From positions 1 to 21,287 of the forward strand of contig DASUFH010000110.1 in NCBI GenBank assembly GCA_036274645.1: DNA of 21,287 nt, written 5' to 3'. This stretch comes from DASUFH01 sp036274645. GTDB taxonomy: Bacteria; Acidobacteriota; Terriglobia; 20CM-2-55-15. The position numbers were made by a program, and so were the translations under genes. The notes below the pieces were generated by a model that was not told the origin of the DNA, ran no database searches, and saw only the letters and a program-made list of their open reading frames with translations. Below are positions 14,742 through 20,386 of this stretch, piece after piece (within the stretch, counting starts at the first letter, position 1; each line of letters starts with the position of its first letter).

Positions 14742-14760
14742 AGTCCGTGTCGGACGGACT
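14742..14760 (-). promoter_or_regulatory. Hairpin immediately upstream of the pilT start codon
   Basis: AGTCCGT and ACGGACT form a perfect 7-bp stem with a 5-nt loop. Read on the minus strand it ends 3 nt before the pilT ATG, where a ribosome binding site would be expected. No U-tract follows, so it is not an intrinsic terminator for the preceding dksA-like gene. A role in pilT translation is inference only. Confidence 0.5.
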
Positions 14761-14783
14761 GGGGGATCTTAAAACGGGGACAT

Positions 14784-15125
14784 TTACGCCATACTCTGTT
14801 TTTCTTTGCAGTCCTTGCAGACCCGAGTCCATGGAACGGCCTCCAGACGCGCCAGAGAAATCTCCTCCTCGCAGTCCCGGCAGATTCCGTAGGTTCCCTG
14901 ATCGAGCCGATGGATGGCTTCCTCGACCGCGCGCAGCAGTTTCGAATCGGTCTGTTGGAGAGCCAGACGAATGTGGATTTCGCTTTCCTGACTGGACTGG
15001 TCAATCCAGTCGCCACTCTTGGATCCCGGCTCCGAAGCCGGCGGACGCCCGGGCATGGCCGCCACGAGCTCGGCCCGCTTCTTTTCCAGGATCTCTCGAA
15101 ATTTTTGTGTGTCAGACGGAGTCAT
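14784..15125 (-). CDS. TraR/DksA family zinc-finger transcription regulator
   Basis: DksA-type proteins bind in the RNA polymerase secondary channel and modulate initiation. This 113-residue protein has a helical N-terminal part that can form the coiled coil (KFREILEKKRAELVAAM, and later LALQQTDSKLLRAVEEAIHRL). A C-terminal four-cysteine zinc finger, CRDC then CKDC separated by 17 residues, follows. TYGICRDCEEEI is the family signature. It is shorter than E. coli DksA (151 aa), closer to TraR-like or spore-type members. The start ATG 15125 is chosen because AAGGAG lies 10 nt upstream and the sequence upstream is non-homologous. The gene is divergent from the mutase gene (115-bp gap) and 45 bp upstream of pilT. 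Confidence 0.88.
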   Translation of the reverse strand: MTPSDTQKFREILEKKRAELVAAMPGRPPASEPGSKSGDWIDQSSQESEIHIRLALQQTDSKLLRAVEEAIHRLDQGTYGICRDCEEEISLARLEAVPWTRVCKDCKEKQSMA

Positions 15126-15228
15126 CTCCGCGTCGCTCCTTGTATAGAGAGTCTCTGCGCATTGAAACAAACCCAGAATGTTAGCACCCGAAATACGGGG
15201 CCGCCAACCCATACGCCGGATTCGCTGA

Positions 15229-15234
15229 TAACAT
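15229..15234 (+). promoter_or_regulatory. Possible -10 element for a leaderless mutase mRNA
   Basis: TAACAT lies 6 nt before the mutase ATG and no Shine-Dalgarno is present. The TANNNT-6-ATG arrangement is what leaderless genes show in several phyla. No -35 is recognisable. Confidence 0.35.
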
Positions 15235-15240
15235 GCGGTC

Positions 15241-16767
15241 ATGAGCGAATCCAACCGGCGACTTGGAATGCCCGGTGAATTTCCGTTCACGCGGGGCATC
15301 CACCCGGACATGTACCGCGGCAGGCTGTGGACCATGCGCCAGTACGCCGGCTTCGGCGACGCCGCGCAGACCAACCAGCGTTTTCACTATCTGCTCGCCA
15401 ACGGCCAGACGGGCCTCTCGGTCGCGTTTGACCTGCCCACGCAGATGGGCCTCGACCCGGACCATCCCCTCGCTCTCGGCGAAGTCGGACGCGTGGGCGT
15501 TCCCATCGCCACGCTCCGCGACATGGAAGTTCTGTTTGACGGAATTCCACTGGAAACGGTGTCGACGTCGATGACCATCAATGCCACGGCGCCCATTCTT
15601 CTGGCCATGTACATCGCCGTCGCCCGAAAGCAGGGCGCGCGGACGGAGAGGATTTCGGGCACGATCCAGAACGACATCCTCAAGGAATACCTGGCGCGCG
15701 GAACACAGATCTATCCGCCGCGGTTTTCCCTGCGGCTCATCACCGACGTCTTCGCGTTTTGCCAGGAAACGGTTCCCAACTGGAACACGATCTCCATCAG
15801 CGGATACCACATTCGCGAAGCGGGCTCGACCGCCGTCCAGGAGCTGGCGTTCACTTTCGGCAACGCCATCGCCTATATCCAGGCCGCCATCGATCGTGGC
15901 ATGAAGATTGACGACTTCGGTCCGCGCCTGTCCTTCTTCTTCGCCGCCCACAACGACTTTCTGGAGGAAATCGCCAAGTTCCGCGCCGCCCGCCGCATCT
16001 GGGCAACGCTGGCGCGAGATCGATTCGGCGCGCGCAACGCCAAAACGATGGCGTTGCGATTTCACGCGCAAACCGCCGGCTCGACCCTGACCGCCCAGCA
16101 GCCCGACAACAATATCGCCCGCGTCACCCTGCAGGCCCTCGCGGCCGTCCTGGGCGGTGCGCAGTCCTTGCACACGAATTCCCGCGACGAGGCGCTCGCC
16201 CTGCCCACGGCAGAATCGGCGCGCCTCGCGCTCCGAACCCAGCAGATCATCGCGCATGAATCGGGCGTGACCAACACGGTCGACCCGGTGGGGGGAGCGA
16301 TCGCCATCGAGGCCCGCACGGATTCGCTGGAGCGCGAGACGTTCGAAATCCTCGCCCGCATTGACGCGATGGGCGGCATGCTCGCCGCAATCGAGAACGG
16401 CTGGGCGCAGCGGGAGATTCAGGAATCGGCGTACCGGTATCAGCAGGCGATCGAGAAAAAGCAGCAGTTGATTGTCGGCGTGAACGCTTTTCGCGTCGAG
16501 GAGGAGCCGCCCTTCCGGATCCACACCGTCGATCCGGCGCTCGAGAAGGCGCAGGTTACGGCGGTCCAGCGCGTGCGCGCCGAACGCAATGCCGCCGCGG
16601 TGAACGAGGCGATCGCGGCGCTCGAAACCGCGGCGCTCGAAACCGCGGCGCGCGGCGACGTCAACCTGCTTCCGCCAATCCTTCGCGCGGTGGAAGCTTA
16701 CGCGACCATCGGCGAAATCTCCGACGCCTTCCGCCGGACACACGGAGAGTATCGCGAGAACACGTGA
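15241..16767 (+). CDS. Methylmalonyl-CoA mutase catalytic (large) subunit without B12 domain
   Basis: The enzyme interconverts methylmalonyl-CoA and succinyl-CoA using adenosylcobalamin. The 508-residue protein covers only the TIM-barrel catalytic domain (TRGIHPDMYRGRLWTMRQYAGF at the start, TAGSTLTAQQPDNN and QSLHTNSRDEALALPT later). The C-terminal cobalamin domain (DxHxxG) is absent, so it must pair with a separate small subunit, not in this window. With a constant offset of 54 to the Propionibacterium enzyme, Tyr35, Arg153 and His190 match the specificity and catalytic residues Tyr89, Arg207 and His244. That favours methylmalonyl-CoA over isobutyryl- or 2-hydroxyisobutyryl-CoA. A 15-bp in-frame duplication (ALETA twice) lies near residues 460-469. 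It is convergent with the DUF1801 gene. Confidence 0.92.
   Translation: MSESNRRLGMPGEFPFTRGIHPDMYRGRLWTMRQYAGFGDAAQTNQRFHYLLANGQTGLSVAFDLPTQMGLDPDHPLALGEVGRVGVPIATLRDMEVLFDGIPLETVSTSMTINATAPILLAMYIAVARKQGARTERISGTIQNDILKEYLARGTQIYPPRFSLRLITDVFAFCQETVPNWNTISISGYHIREAGSTAVQELAFTFGNAIAYIQAAIDRGMKIDDFGPRLSFFFAAHNDFLEEIAKFRAARRIWATLARDRFGARNAKTMALRFHAQTAGSTLTAQQPDNNIARVTLQALAAVLGGAQSLHTNSRDEALALPTAESARLALRTQQIIAHESGVTNTVDPVGGAIAIEARTDSLERETFEILARIDAMGGMLAAIENGWAQREIQESAYRYQQAIEKKQQLIVGVNAFRVEEEPPFRIHTVDPALEKAQVTAVQRVRAERNAAAVNEAIAALETAALETAARGDVNLLPPILRAVEAYATIGEISDAFRRTHGEYRENT
16618..16647 (+). repeat. 15-bp in-frame tandem duplication in the mutase gene
   Basis: GCGCTCGAAACCGCG is repeated exactly twice, giving ALETAALETA in a helical, poorly conserved part near the C-terminus of the catalytic domain. 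The frame is kept. Confidence 0.9.
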
Positions 16768-16774
16768 GGCGCCC

Positions 16775-16798
16775 GGGCGTCCGGCAACGCCGACGCCC
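16775..16798. terminator. Hairpin between convergent genes, possible bidirectional terminator
   Basis: GGGCGT pairs with ACGCCC and, inside, CGGC pairs with GCCG around an AAC loop with a single bulged C. It lies between the stop codons of the mutase and the DUF1801 gene. No T-tract follows on either strand, so termination here is uncertain. Confidence 0.4.
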
Positions 16799-16821
16799 GA
16801 TTCGTCACTCGTCGGGCCACG

Positions 16822-17346
16822 CTACGGAATCCAACCCGGCATGGCCGCCGCCTGCCGAACCCACGCGGTCATTTGCGTATCGTCGAAACCGTCCTCGCGA
16901 ATGTCGATCCAGCGCGCTTCCCTGCCCGTGCCCCCCGGCAGAACGGGTTCGAGGAACGCCCCCCGAAAAAATGTCACCTTCACGTAATGCGTGAAGACAT
17001 GGAAGGAGACAAACCACCCCTGTCCCTCAAGGCCGTACATGGGCGAGTTCCACTTCACCGCCTTGCGCACGCCGGGAACAGCGCGCACGATGAGCGCGTC
17101 CAGGCGGCGGCCGACACTACTCTTCCAACCGGGCATCGCCGCGATGTAGGCCTGGACCGGCGCGTCGCCGTCAGCCTTGGCGATCTGCGGATTTCCACCC
17201 GTGAGGAGTTTTACCGCATTCCCTTTCGCGGTCTTCCCTCCACCTTTCCGCCCGGCTCCGGCGGATTTCCCGATCATCCCCGTGGACTTTTTGGTCTTCG
17301 TCACGACCTTTCTGGTTCGGCGCGGCTTTTCATTTTTGGTAACCAC
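16822..17346 (-). CDS. DUF1801 domain protein with lysine-rich N-terminal tail
   Basis: The DUF1801 (YdhG-like) domain occupies about residues 62-173 of 174. It includes VKWNSPMYGLEGQGWFVSFHVFTHYVKVTFFRG and GGTGREARWIDIRE, which are strongly family-typical. The biochemical role of DUF1801 is not established. The first about 45 residues are rich in Lys, Arg, Thr and Gly (KPRRTRKVVTKTKKS, GRKGGGKTAKG), probably disordered and possibly nucleic-acid binding. The start is GTG 17346, supported by CAGGAGA 5 nt upstream; a longer in-frame reading would begin inside the preceding gene's coding region. It lies 25 bp after the secreted-protein gene in the same direction, so they may be cotranscribed. 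Confidence 0.85.
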   Translation of the reverse strand: MVTKNEKPRRTRKVVTKTKKSTGMIGKSAGAGRKGGGKTAKGNAVKLLTGGNPQIAKADGDAPVQAYIAAMPGWKSSVGRRLDALIVRAVPGVRKAVKWNSPMYGLEGQGWFVSFHVFTHYVKVTFFRGAFLEPVLPGGTGREARWIDIREDGFDDTQMTAWVRQAAAMPGWIP

Positions 17347-17351
17347 GGATT

Positions 17352-17358
17352 TCTCCTG
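17352..17358 (-). promoter_or_regulatory. Shine-Dalgarno that decides the GTG start of the DUF1801 gene
   Basis: CAGGAGA on the minus strand precedes GTG 17344-17346 by 5 nt. No ATG with comparable spacing exists nearby. Confidence 0.65.
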
Positions 17359-17371
17359 TGCAACCCGAGTT

Positions 17372-17962
17372 CTACTTCGCGCGATGTAGGAGGTAGCAGC
17401 GAAGAGGCCGGTTGGCTCCACAAGAGGTCACCCGTTCAGGGGGAGAGGAAGCCAGGGCAGTGGTCGAGGCACCTTGAACGGCTTGCGCCGGCGCTGCCTG
17501 CGGAGCCGGGGGCGCAACGGGGTCAGACACTGCCGATTGAGGCTGCGCCGCAGGGAGTGATTGGATCAGATCCTGAACGTTGGTTCCGACCAGATCGAGT
17601 CCGTACGACCAGAGCGCGATGGTGTCGTCATCCACCATATCGACATACCAGGTGGAGTACGTCGAGGGCGACATTTCGATCCGGAAGTAGACCCTGGTCC
17701 CGTCGATCCCCTTACCCTGATCGAATGTGTAGAAGTCTCCGCCGAGTCCTCCCAGACTCAAAGCGCCTTTGACCGTGGGGCCCCCGCTCGCTTCCACAAC
17801 GGTCAACTCCAGTTGGGCGGCGCCTCCGCGCTTTTCCTGGTCGCTCAGCAACTCCGGATTTTGCGGTCGATCGGTCTTCCACTTGCCGTCAAATCGGCTT
17901 TGAGCCAGACCGGCAGTCGCCAGCAGGAGCAATAGAGACACAGGGGTCAGAATCTTGTGCAT
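17372..17962 (-). CDS. Secreted protein of unknown function
   Basis: The 196-residue protein starts at ATG 17962, with GGAG about 8 nt upstream. It begins with a clear signal peptide (HKILTPVSLLLLLATAGLAQ). The mature part (22-130) looks like a beta-rich single domain: FDGKWKTDRPQ, LELTVVEASGGPTVKGALSLGG, VYFRIEMSPSTYSTWYVDMVDDDTIALWSYGLD. This resembles small lipocalin-like or 'extracellular' domains of Acidobacteria, but I cannot name the family. From about 133 the sequence becomes Pro/Ala/Gln-rich (PAAQPQSAVSDPVAPPAPQAAPAQ) and ends in an unconserved-looking basic tail with two cysteines. The tail might reflect a lost earlier stop codon. It lies 25 bp upstream of the DUF1801 gene. Confidence 0.7.
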   Translation of the reverse strand: MHKILTPVSLLLLLATAGLAQSRFDGKWKTDRPQNPELLSDQEKRGGAAQLELTVVEASGGPTVKGALSLGGLGGDFYTFDQGKGIDGTRVYFRIEMSPSTYSTWYVDMVDDDTIALWSYGLDLVGTNVQDLIQSLPAAQPQSAVSDPVAPPAPQAAPAQAVQGASTTALASSPPERVTSCGANRPLRCYLLHRAK

Positions 17963-18239
17963 TTCCGTTCTCCGTGTGGGGAGCGGCGCGATTATACAAC
18001 GCGTCACAACGGGCGGCTTGTCACGTCAGACTGATGATCAGGCCGGTTCCACGCTCTGACGCGCGTATAACGAACCCCTTCAACACGGCGAAGTACTCCA
18101 TGCAGTATCCAAAGGTATCGTCCTCAGCAATAACCCGCGCCGAGCGCAGCGAGTGAACCGCTATGGGCGCGCTAGCGGCCGCAGCGGCGTCGGGCGCAGC
18201 CGCTTGTTCGGCTGTCGCGCATTCGCCTACAATGCCCTC
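17963..18239. other. 277-bp non-coding gap with an attC-like candidate
   Basis: No convincing gene is seen. Near the right end, AGCGGC (18183-18188) and GCCGCT (18199-18204) form a hairpin, followed by TTGTTCGGC. The segment CAGCCGCTTGTTCGGC resembles the right core of integron attC sites, but GTTCGGC departs from the GTTRRRY consensus. On the left, GTATAACGAACCCC (from about 18066) is at best a poor partner core. The gap directly precedes a toxin-antitoxin pair, a common cassette cargo. I consider attC ancestry only a possibility. Confidence 0.25.
18228..18233 (+). promoter_or_regulatory. Possible -10 element for a leaderless antitoxin mRNA
   Basis: TACAAT lies 6 nt upstream of the antitoxin ATG with no Shine-Dalgarno between. 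The spacing is the same as at the mutase gene (15229). No -35 match is visible. Confidence 0.4.
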
Positions 18240-18479
18240 ATGAGCACTCGGGCGCAAGAATTACTTCGTAAAACGTTGACGCTTTCTCCCAACGAGCGCG
18301 CTGACGTCGCCGCCGAACTGTTGGCGAGTCTCGACGAACCAACGGACGACATTGCGGAAGTTGAAAAGGCATGGGCCGTTGAAATCGAACGACGCGCCCG
18401 CCGGGTTCTGTCGGGTGAATCGGCAGGCGAGCCCTGGGAAGAGGTTCGTGAACGGATCGCACGCCGCTTGATGAAATGA
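18240..18479 (+). CDS. Antitoxin, putative addiction-module component family
   Basis: The 79-residue protein matches the TIGR02574 / PF09720 type of small antitoxin: TRAQELLRKTLTLSPNERADVAAELLASLDE, then EVEKAWAVEIERRARRVLSGES and PWEEVRERIARRL. The family's antitoxins neutralise ParE/RelE-type toxins and probably repress their own operon. The start is the Met of MSTRAQELL, preceded by TACAAT instead of a ribosome binding site. The stop overlaps the toxin start (ATGA), the standard arrangement for this module. The antitoxin seems intact although its toxin partner is truncated. Confidence 0.85.
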   Translation: MSTRAQELLRKTLTLSPNERADVAAELLASLDEPTDDIAEVEKAWAVEIERRARRVLSGESAGEPWEEVRERIARRLMK

Positions 18480-18754
18480 AGCCGCTTCGGACGGAACCCG
18501 AAGCCTCAGCCGAACTCGAAGAGGCAGCCGTGTGGTATGAGGAAAAGCGCAGCGGTCTGGGTCTCGAGTTTTTGGACGCCGTTGATGTAGCGCTCGAATT
18601 CGTCAGTCGTTTTACGGAAGCCGGATCCCTGGTTCCGTTTGTCCCAGATGATGTTCCCGTTAGGAGAGTGCCTGTAAAGCGCAACGAACCGGGGACGGGG
18701 TCGTCTAGAGAGAGCCGGAGTTGCGGTAGTACTCCTGCCGCCACGGGTCGATGA
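18476..18754 (+). pseudogene. Truncated RelE/ParE-family toxin
   Basis: The first about 70 residues are a normal ParE/RelE toxin: MKPLRTEPEASAELEEAAVWYEEK, GLGLEFLDAVDVALEFV and VRRVPVKR. In intact family members the last motif continues with a segment like FPYHVVY and about 20 more residues ending in a basic patch. Here, after VPVKR (about 18683), the frame continues into unrelated Ser/Gly/Arg-rich sequence (NEPGTGSSRESRS...). The final 50 bp overlap the convergent gene at 18705. The C-terminal strand and catalytic or binding residues are thus missing, and the toxin is probably inactive. AACCGGGGACGGGGTC at the junction resembles repeat-element sequence. Confidence 0.75.
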
Positions 18755-19019
18755 GGCCGTGGACGACTTCCTCCAGACGGCGGGTCATTTCCATGGAGTG
18801 CAGATCATCATCCGAGGTCCGGGCCAGAAAATCGCGAATCTCGCGTTCGAGTTCCCGATACTGTTCGTCGTTGAGGGCGAAATCGTAGGGCAGCAGGTTG
18901 GTCCAGGCGTACCCCTCCAGCGCCTCGCAGCGGGCGCGCCGCTCGGCGAGGCGCTTATTGTCGTCTCCCCAGAACTGACCGAAGAACTGGCGTCGATTCA
19001 GTGGCACGTCCCGCAACAT
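18705..19019 (-). CDS. Conserved-looking hypothetical protein
   Basis: The 104-residue protein is mostly helical and charged, with no membrane span. It has an N-terminal NRRQFFGQFWG stretch, then KRLAERRARCEALEGYAWTNLLPYDFALNDEQYREL, and ends with RLEEVVHGLIDPWRQEYY. I do not recognise a named family; it looks like a small conserved acidobacterial protein. The start ATG 19019 has no clear Shine-Dalgarno. It is divergent from the ferritin-like gene with a 46-bp shared upstream region, which suggests joint regulation. Its stop codon lies next to the junction that truncated the toxin gene. Confidence 0.65.
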   Translation of the reverse strand: MLRDVPLNRRQFFGQFWGDDNKRLAERRARCEALEGYAWTNLLPYDFALNDEQYRELEREIRDFLARTSDDDLHSMEMTRRLEEVVHGLIDPWRQEYYRNSGSL

Positions 19020-19038
19020 ACCACAGGTTTCGGACGGT

Positions 19039-19044
19039 TATAAT
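19039..19044 (+). promoter_or_regulatory. -10 promoter element of the ferritin-like gene
   Basis: A perfect TATAAT lies 21 bp before the ATG, and GGAGG (19057-19061) follows at a plausible distance. No good -35 is seen 16-18 bp upstream. The same AT-rich patch could serve the divergent gene, since TATTAT/TATAAC is readable on the minus strand. Confidence 0.5.
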
Positions 19045-19065
19045 ACTTCCCCGATTGGAGGACCG

Positions 19066-19728
19066 ATGGCCACTGCCCGAGAATTTGTCGACGATCTGGA
19101 ACATGAAATTGCGGCGCAACTCTCCGCTCTGGACCTGTTGAAAGAGACGGAGATCGCCGTGAACGACCGTTCCGACGTCGTGCGGCGACTCAAGATCGCG
19201 CTGAAAAACGAACTGGAAGCCAGTGAGCTGGCCGCCGTCTGGATTCCGTCCACCCCGGAACTGGACGTCAAACTGGCGCTGGCGCGGCAGGCCGGCGACG
19301 AGGCCAGGCACTACCGGATGATCGAAAAGCGTCTCCAGGAAATGGATGTTGACCTGGGCGATTTCGATCCGGCGGCGGGCGGATACGGGCCGATGTTCCA
19401 GCTGCTCTGCGGTCTGTCGTCCACCGTGGAACGGGCCGCCGCCGCCGGAATGACCCGCGAAGCGCTGGCGCACACCAAAAACGAACAGTTCATCGAATTC
19501 TGCGAGGCGGCCGGCGACACCGAGACCGCGGCGCTCTACCGGAACGAAATCCAGCCGGACGAACAGTGGCATGTCGCCATGGGTCGCGGTATTCTCGAAA
19601 GGTATGCCACGACCGCCGAACTGCAGGAGAAAGCCCGGCGGGCCGCCCAGGCGGTCCTCGACCTGGCCATGAAGATTCAACGCAAACAACTCGAGGAGAT
19701 GAAAGTCAGCCACGCCCCCGGCTGCTGA
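19066..19728 (+). CDS. Ferritin-like diiron domain protein
   Basis: The 220-residue protein is predicted to be a four-helix bundle. Two ExxH motifs are visible, EARH (Glu79, His82) and EQWH (Glu166, His169). Glutamates on the other helices (Glu49/51/54 in KNELEASELA, and Glu122 in SSTVERAAA) complete a typical diiron ligand set. The spacing fits ferritin-like oxidases or hydroxylases more than storage ferritin. A few Acidobacteria annotations call such proteins 'ferritin-like domain' or 'iron-containing redox enzyme'; the reaction is unknown. GGAGG precedes the ATG by 4 nt. The following diheme cytochrome gene is only 6 bp away, so electron transfer between the two is an attractive inference. 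Confidence 0.8.
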   Translation: MATAREFVDDLEHEIAAQLSALDLLKETEIAVNDRSDVVRRLKIALKNELEASELAAVWIPSTPELDVKLALARQAGDEARHYRMIEKRLQEMDVDLGDFDPAAGGYGPMFQLLCGLSSTVERAAAAGMTREALAHTKNEQFIEFCEAAGDTETAALYRNEIQPDEQWHVAMGRGILERYATTAELQEKARRAAQAVLDLAMKIQRKQLEEMKVSHAPGC

Positions 19729-19734
19729 ATCACC

Positions 19735-20274
19735 ATGAAACGATATTTCCTTTTCCTGGCACTAGCGCCGCTCGTCCTGTGGGCGTGCAACCAGAACGCG
19801 AACGATGTCCGCGAGGGCGTCACGCTGGAAAACGCCCCCAAACCGGTCGCCGAAAACGACCACCCTCTGGCGGACGCGGGGGGCGGCGGACCTGAAGGCG
19901 GCGGCGCGCCACCCATGCGCGACGTGCAGAAGACCATCGCCAAAGCGTTTTTCATGCACCGCTTCGTTGAAGCGCTATACAGCGTTCCGAAGAACCCGGC
20001 GCCCAATCCGAAATGGTCGTCCCCGCTCAAGGACCCCGAAAATGGCAAGGTCTGGTGTACCGACTGCCACGACCCGAAAAAAGCCGATGTCTCCCGATTC
20101 CCCGCCGAACGCACGCCAAAGGTGGATGAACTGGAAAAGGATCACGAATTCATGGTGGAACTCATGACCAAGTGGGTGGGACGCCTGAACAGCGGCGACT
20201 TCGGCGCAAAGGCCAAGCTCAAACAGCCGGTCACCTGCACGACCTGTCACGCTCAGGATCCGCGGGACCAGTAG
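19735..20274 (+). CDS. Diheme cytochrome c lipoprotein
   Basis: The 179-residue protein has a lipoprotein signal peptide with lipobox LWAC (Cys18). A Gly/Pro-rich linker (about 35-62) follows, and then two heme c sites, CTDCH (108-112) and CTTCH (168-172). The helix HEFMVELMTKWVGRLNS just before the second site offers Met or His as axial ligand. This is reminiscent of the small 'photosynthetic reaction centre cytochrome c subunit-like' proteins common in non-phototrophic Acidobacteria. It would sit anchored at a membrane facing the periplasm. It lies 6 bp after the ferritin-like gene, the same operon. That gene has no signal peptide, so contact would need a partner or an unusual location. Confidence 0.85.
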   Translation: MKRYFLFLALAPLVLWACNQNANDVREGVTLENAPKPVAENDHPLADAGGGGPEGGGAPPMRDVQKTIAKAFFMHRFVEALYSVPKNPAPNPKWSSPLKDPENGKVWCTDCHDPKKADVSRFPAERTPKVDELEKDHEFMVELMTKWVGRLNSGDFGAKAKLKQPVTCTTCHAQDPRDQ

Positions 20275-20276
20275 CT

Positions 20277-20296
20277 GCGGGGGGGGGGAGCCCCGC
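20277..20296. other. Homopolymer G tract inside a small hairpin
   Basis: Ten consecutive G (20279-20288) follow the cytochrome stop codon by 4 bp. GCGGGG at its left end can pair with CCCCGC (20291-20296). It may help end transcription or be a slippage-prone site. No coding frame is affected. Confidence 0.5.
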
Positions 20297-20308
20297 CTGC
20301 TTGTCCTG

Positions 20309-20358
20309 CTTGTAGGGGCGCTCTACGACCGCCCGGCGTCCTCTACAAGCAGACGCAG
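20309..20358. repeat. Degenerate REP-like repeat, copy A7
   Basis: CTTGTAG and CTACAAG form 7-bp ends of a 41-bp element. Its left half, GGGGCGCTCTACGACCGCCC, is a mutated version of the palindrome. GCAGACGC follows the right end, then GCAGACGGGG slightly further on, the family tail. It lies between the convergent cytochrome and glgC genes. Confidence 0.7.
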
Positions 20359-20386
20359 ACGGGGGCACCTGCTTAGAGCACGCGCG

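Noticed and set aside
15126..15180. Promoter TTGTTT / TATACA for the DksA-like gene
   Set aside because: The -10 would lie so close to the Shine-Dalgarno that transcription would start inside it.
15181..16743. 520-residue minus-strand open frame opposite the mutase gene
   Set aside because: It is antisense to an unmistakable mutase with all catalytic residues. The reading frame exists because of GC-rich third codon positions.
18021..18257. Minus-strand open frame in the gap before the antitoxin
   Set aside because: Its N-terminal part is antisense to the antitoxin start and contains the low-complexity Ala stretch of the hairpin region. No ribosome binding site or family match is seen.
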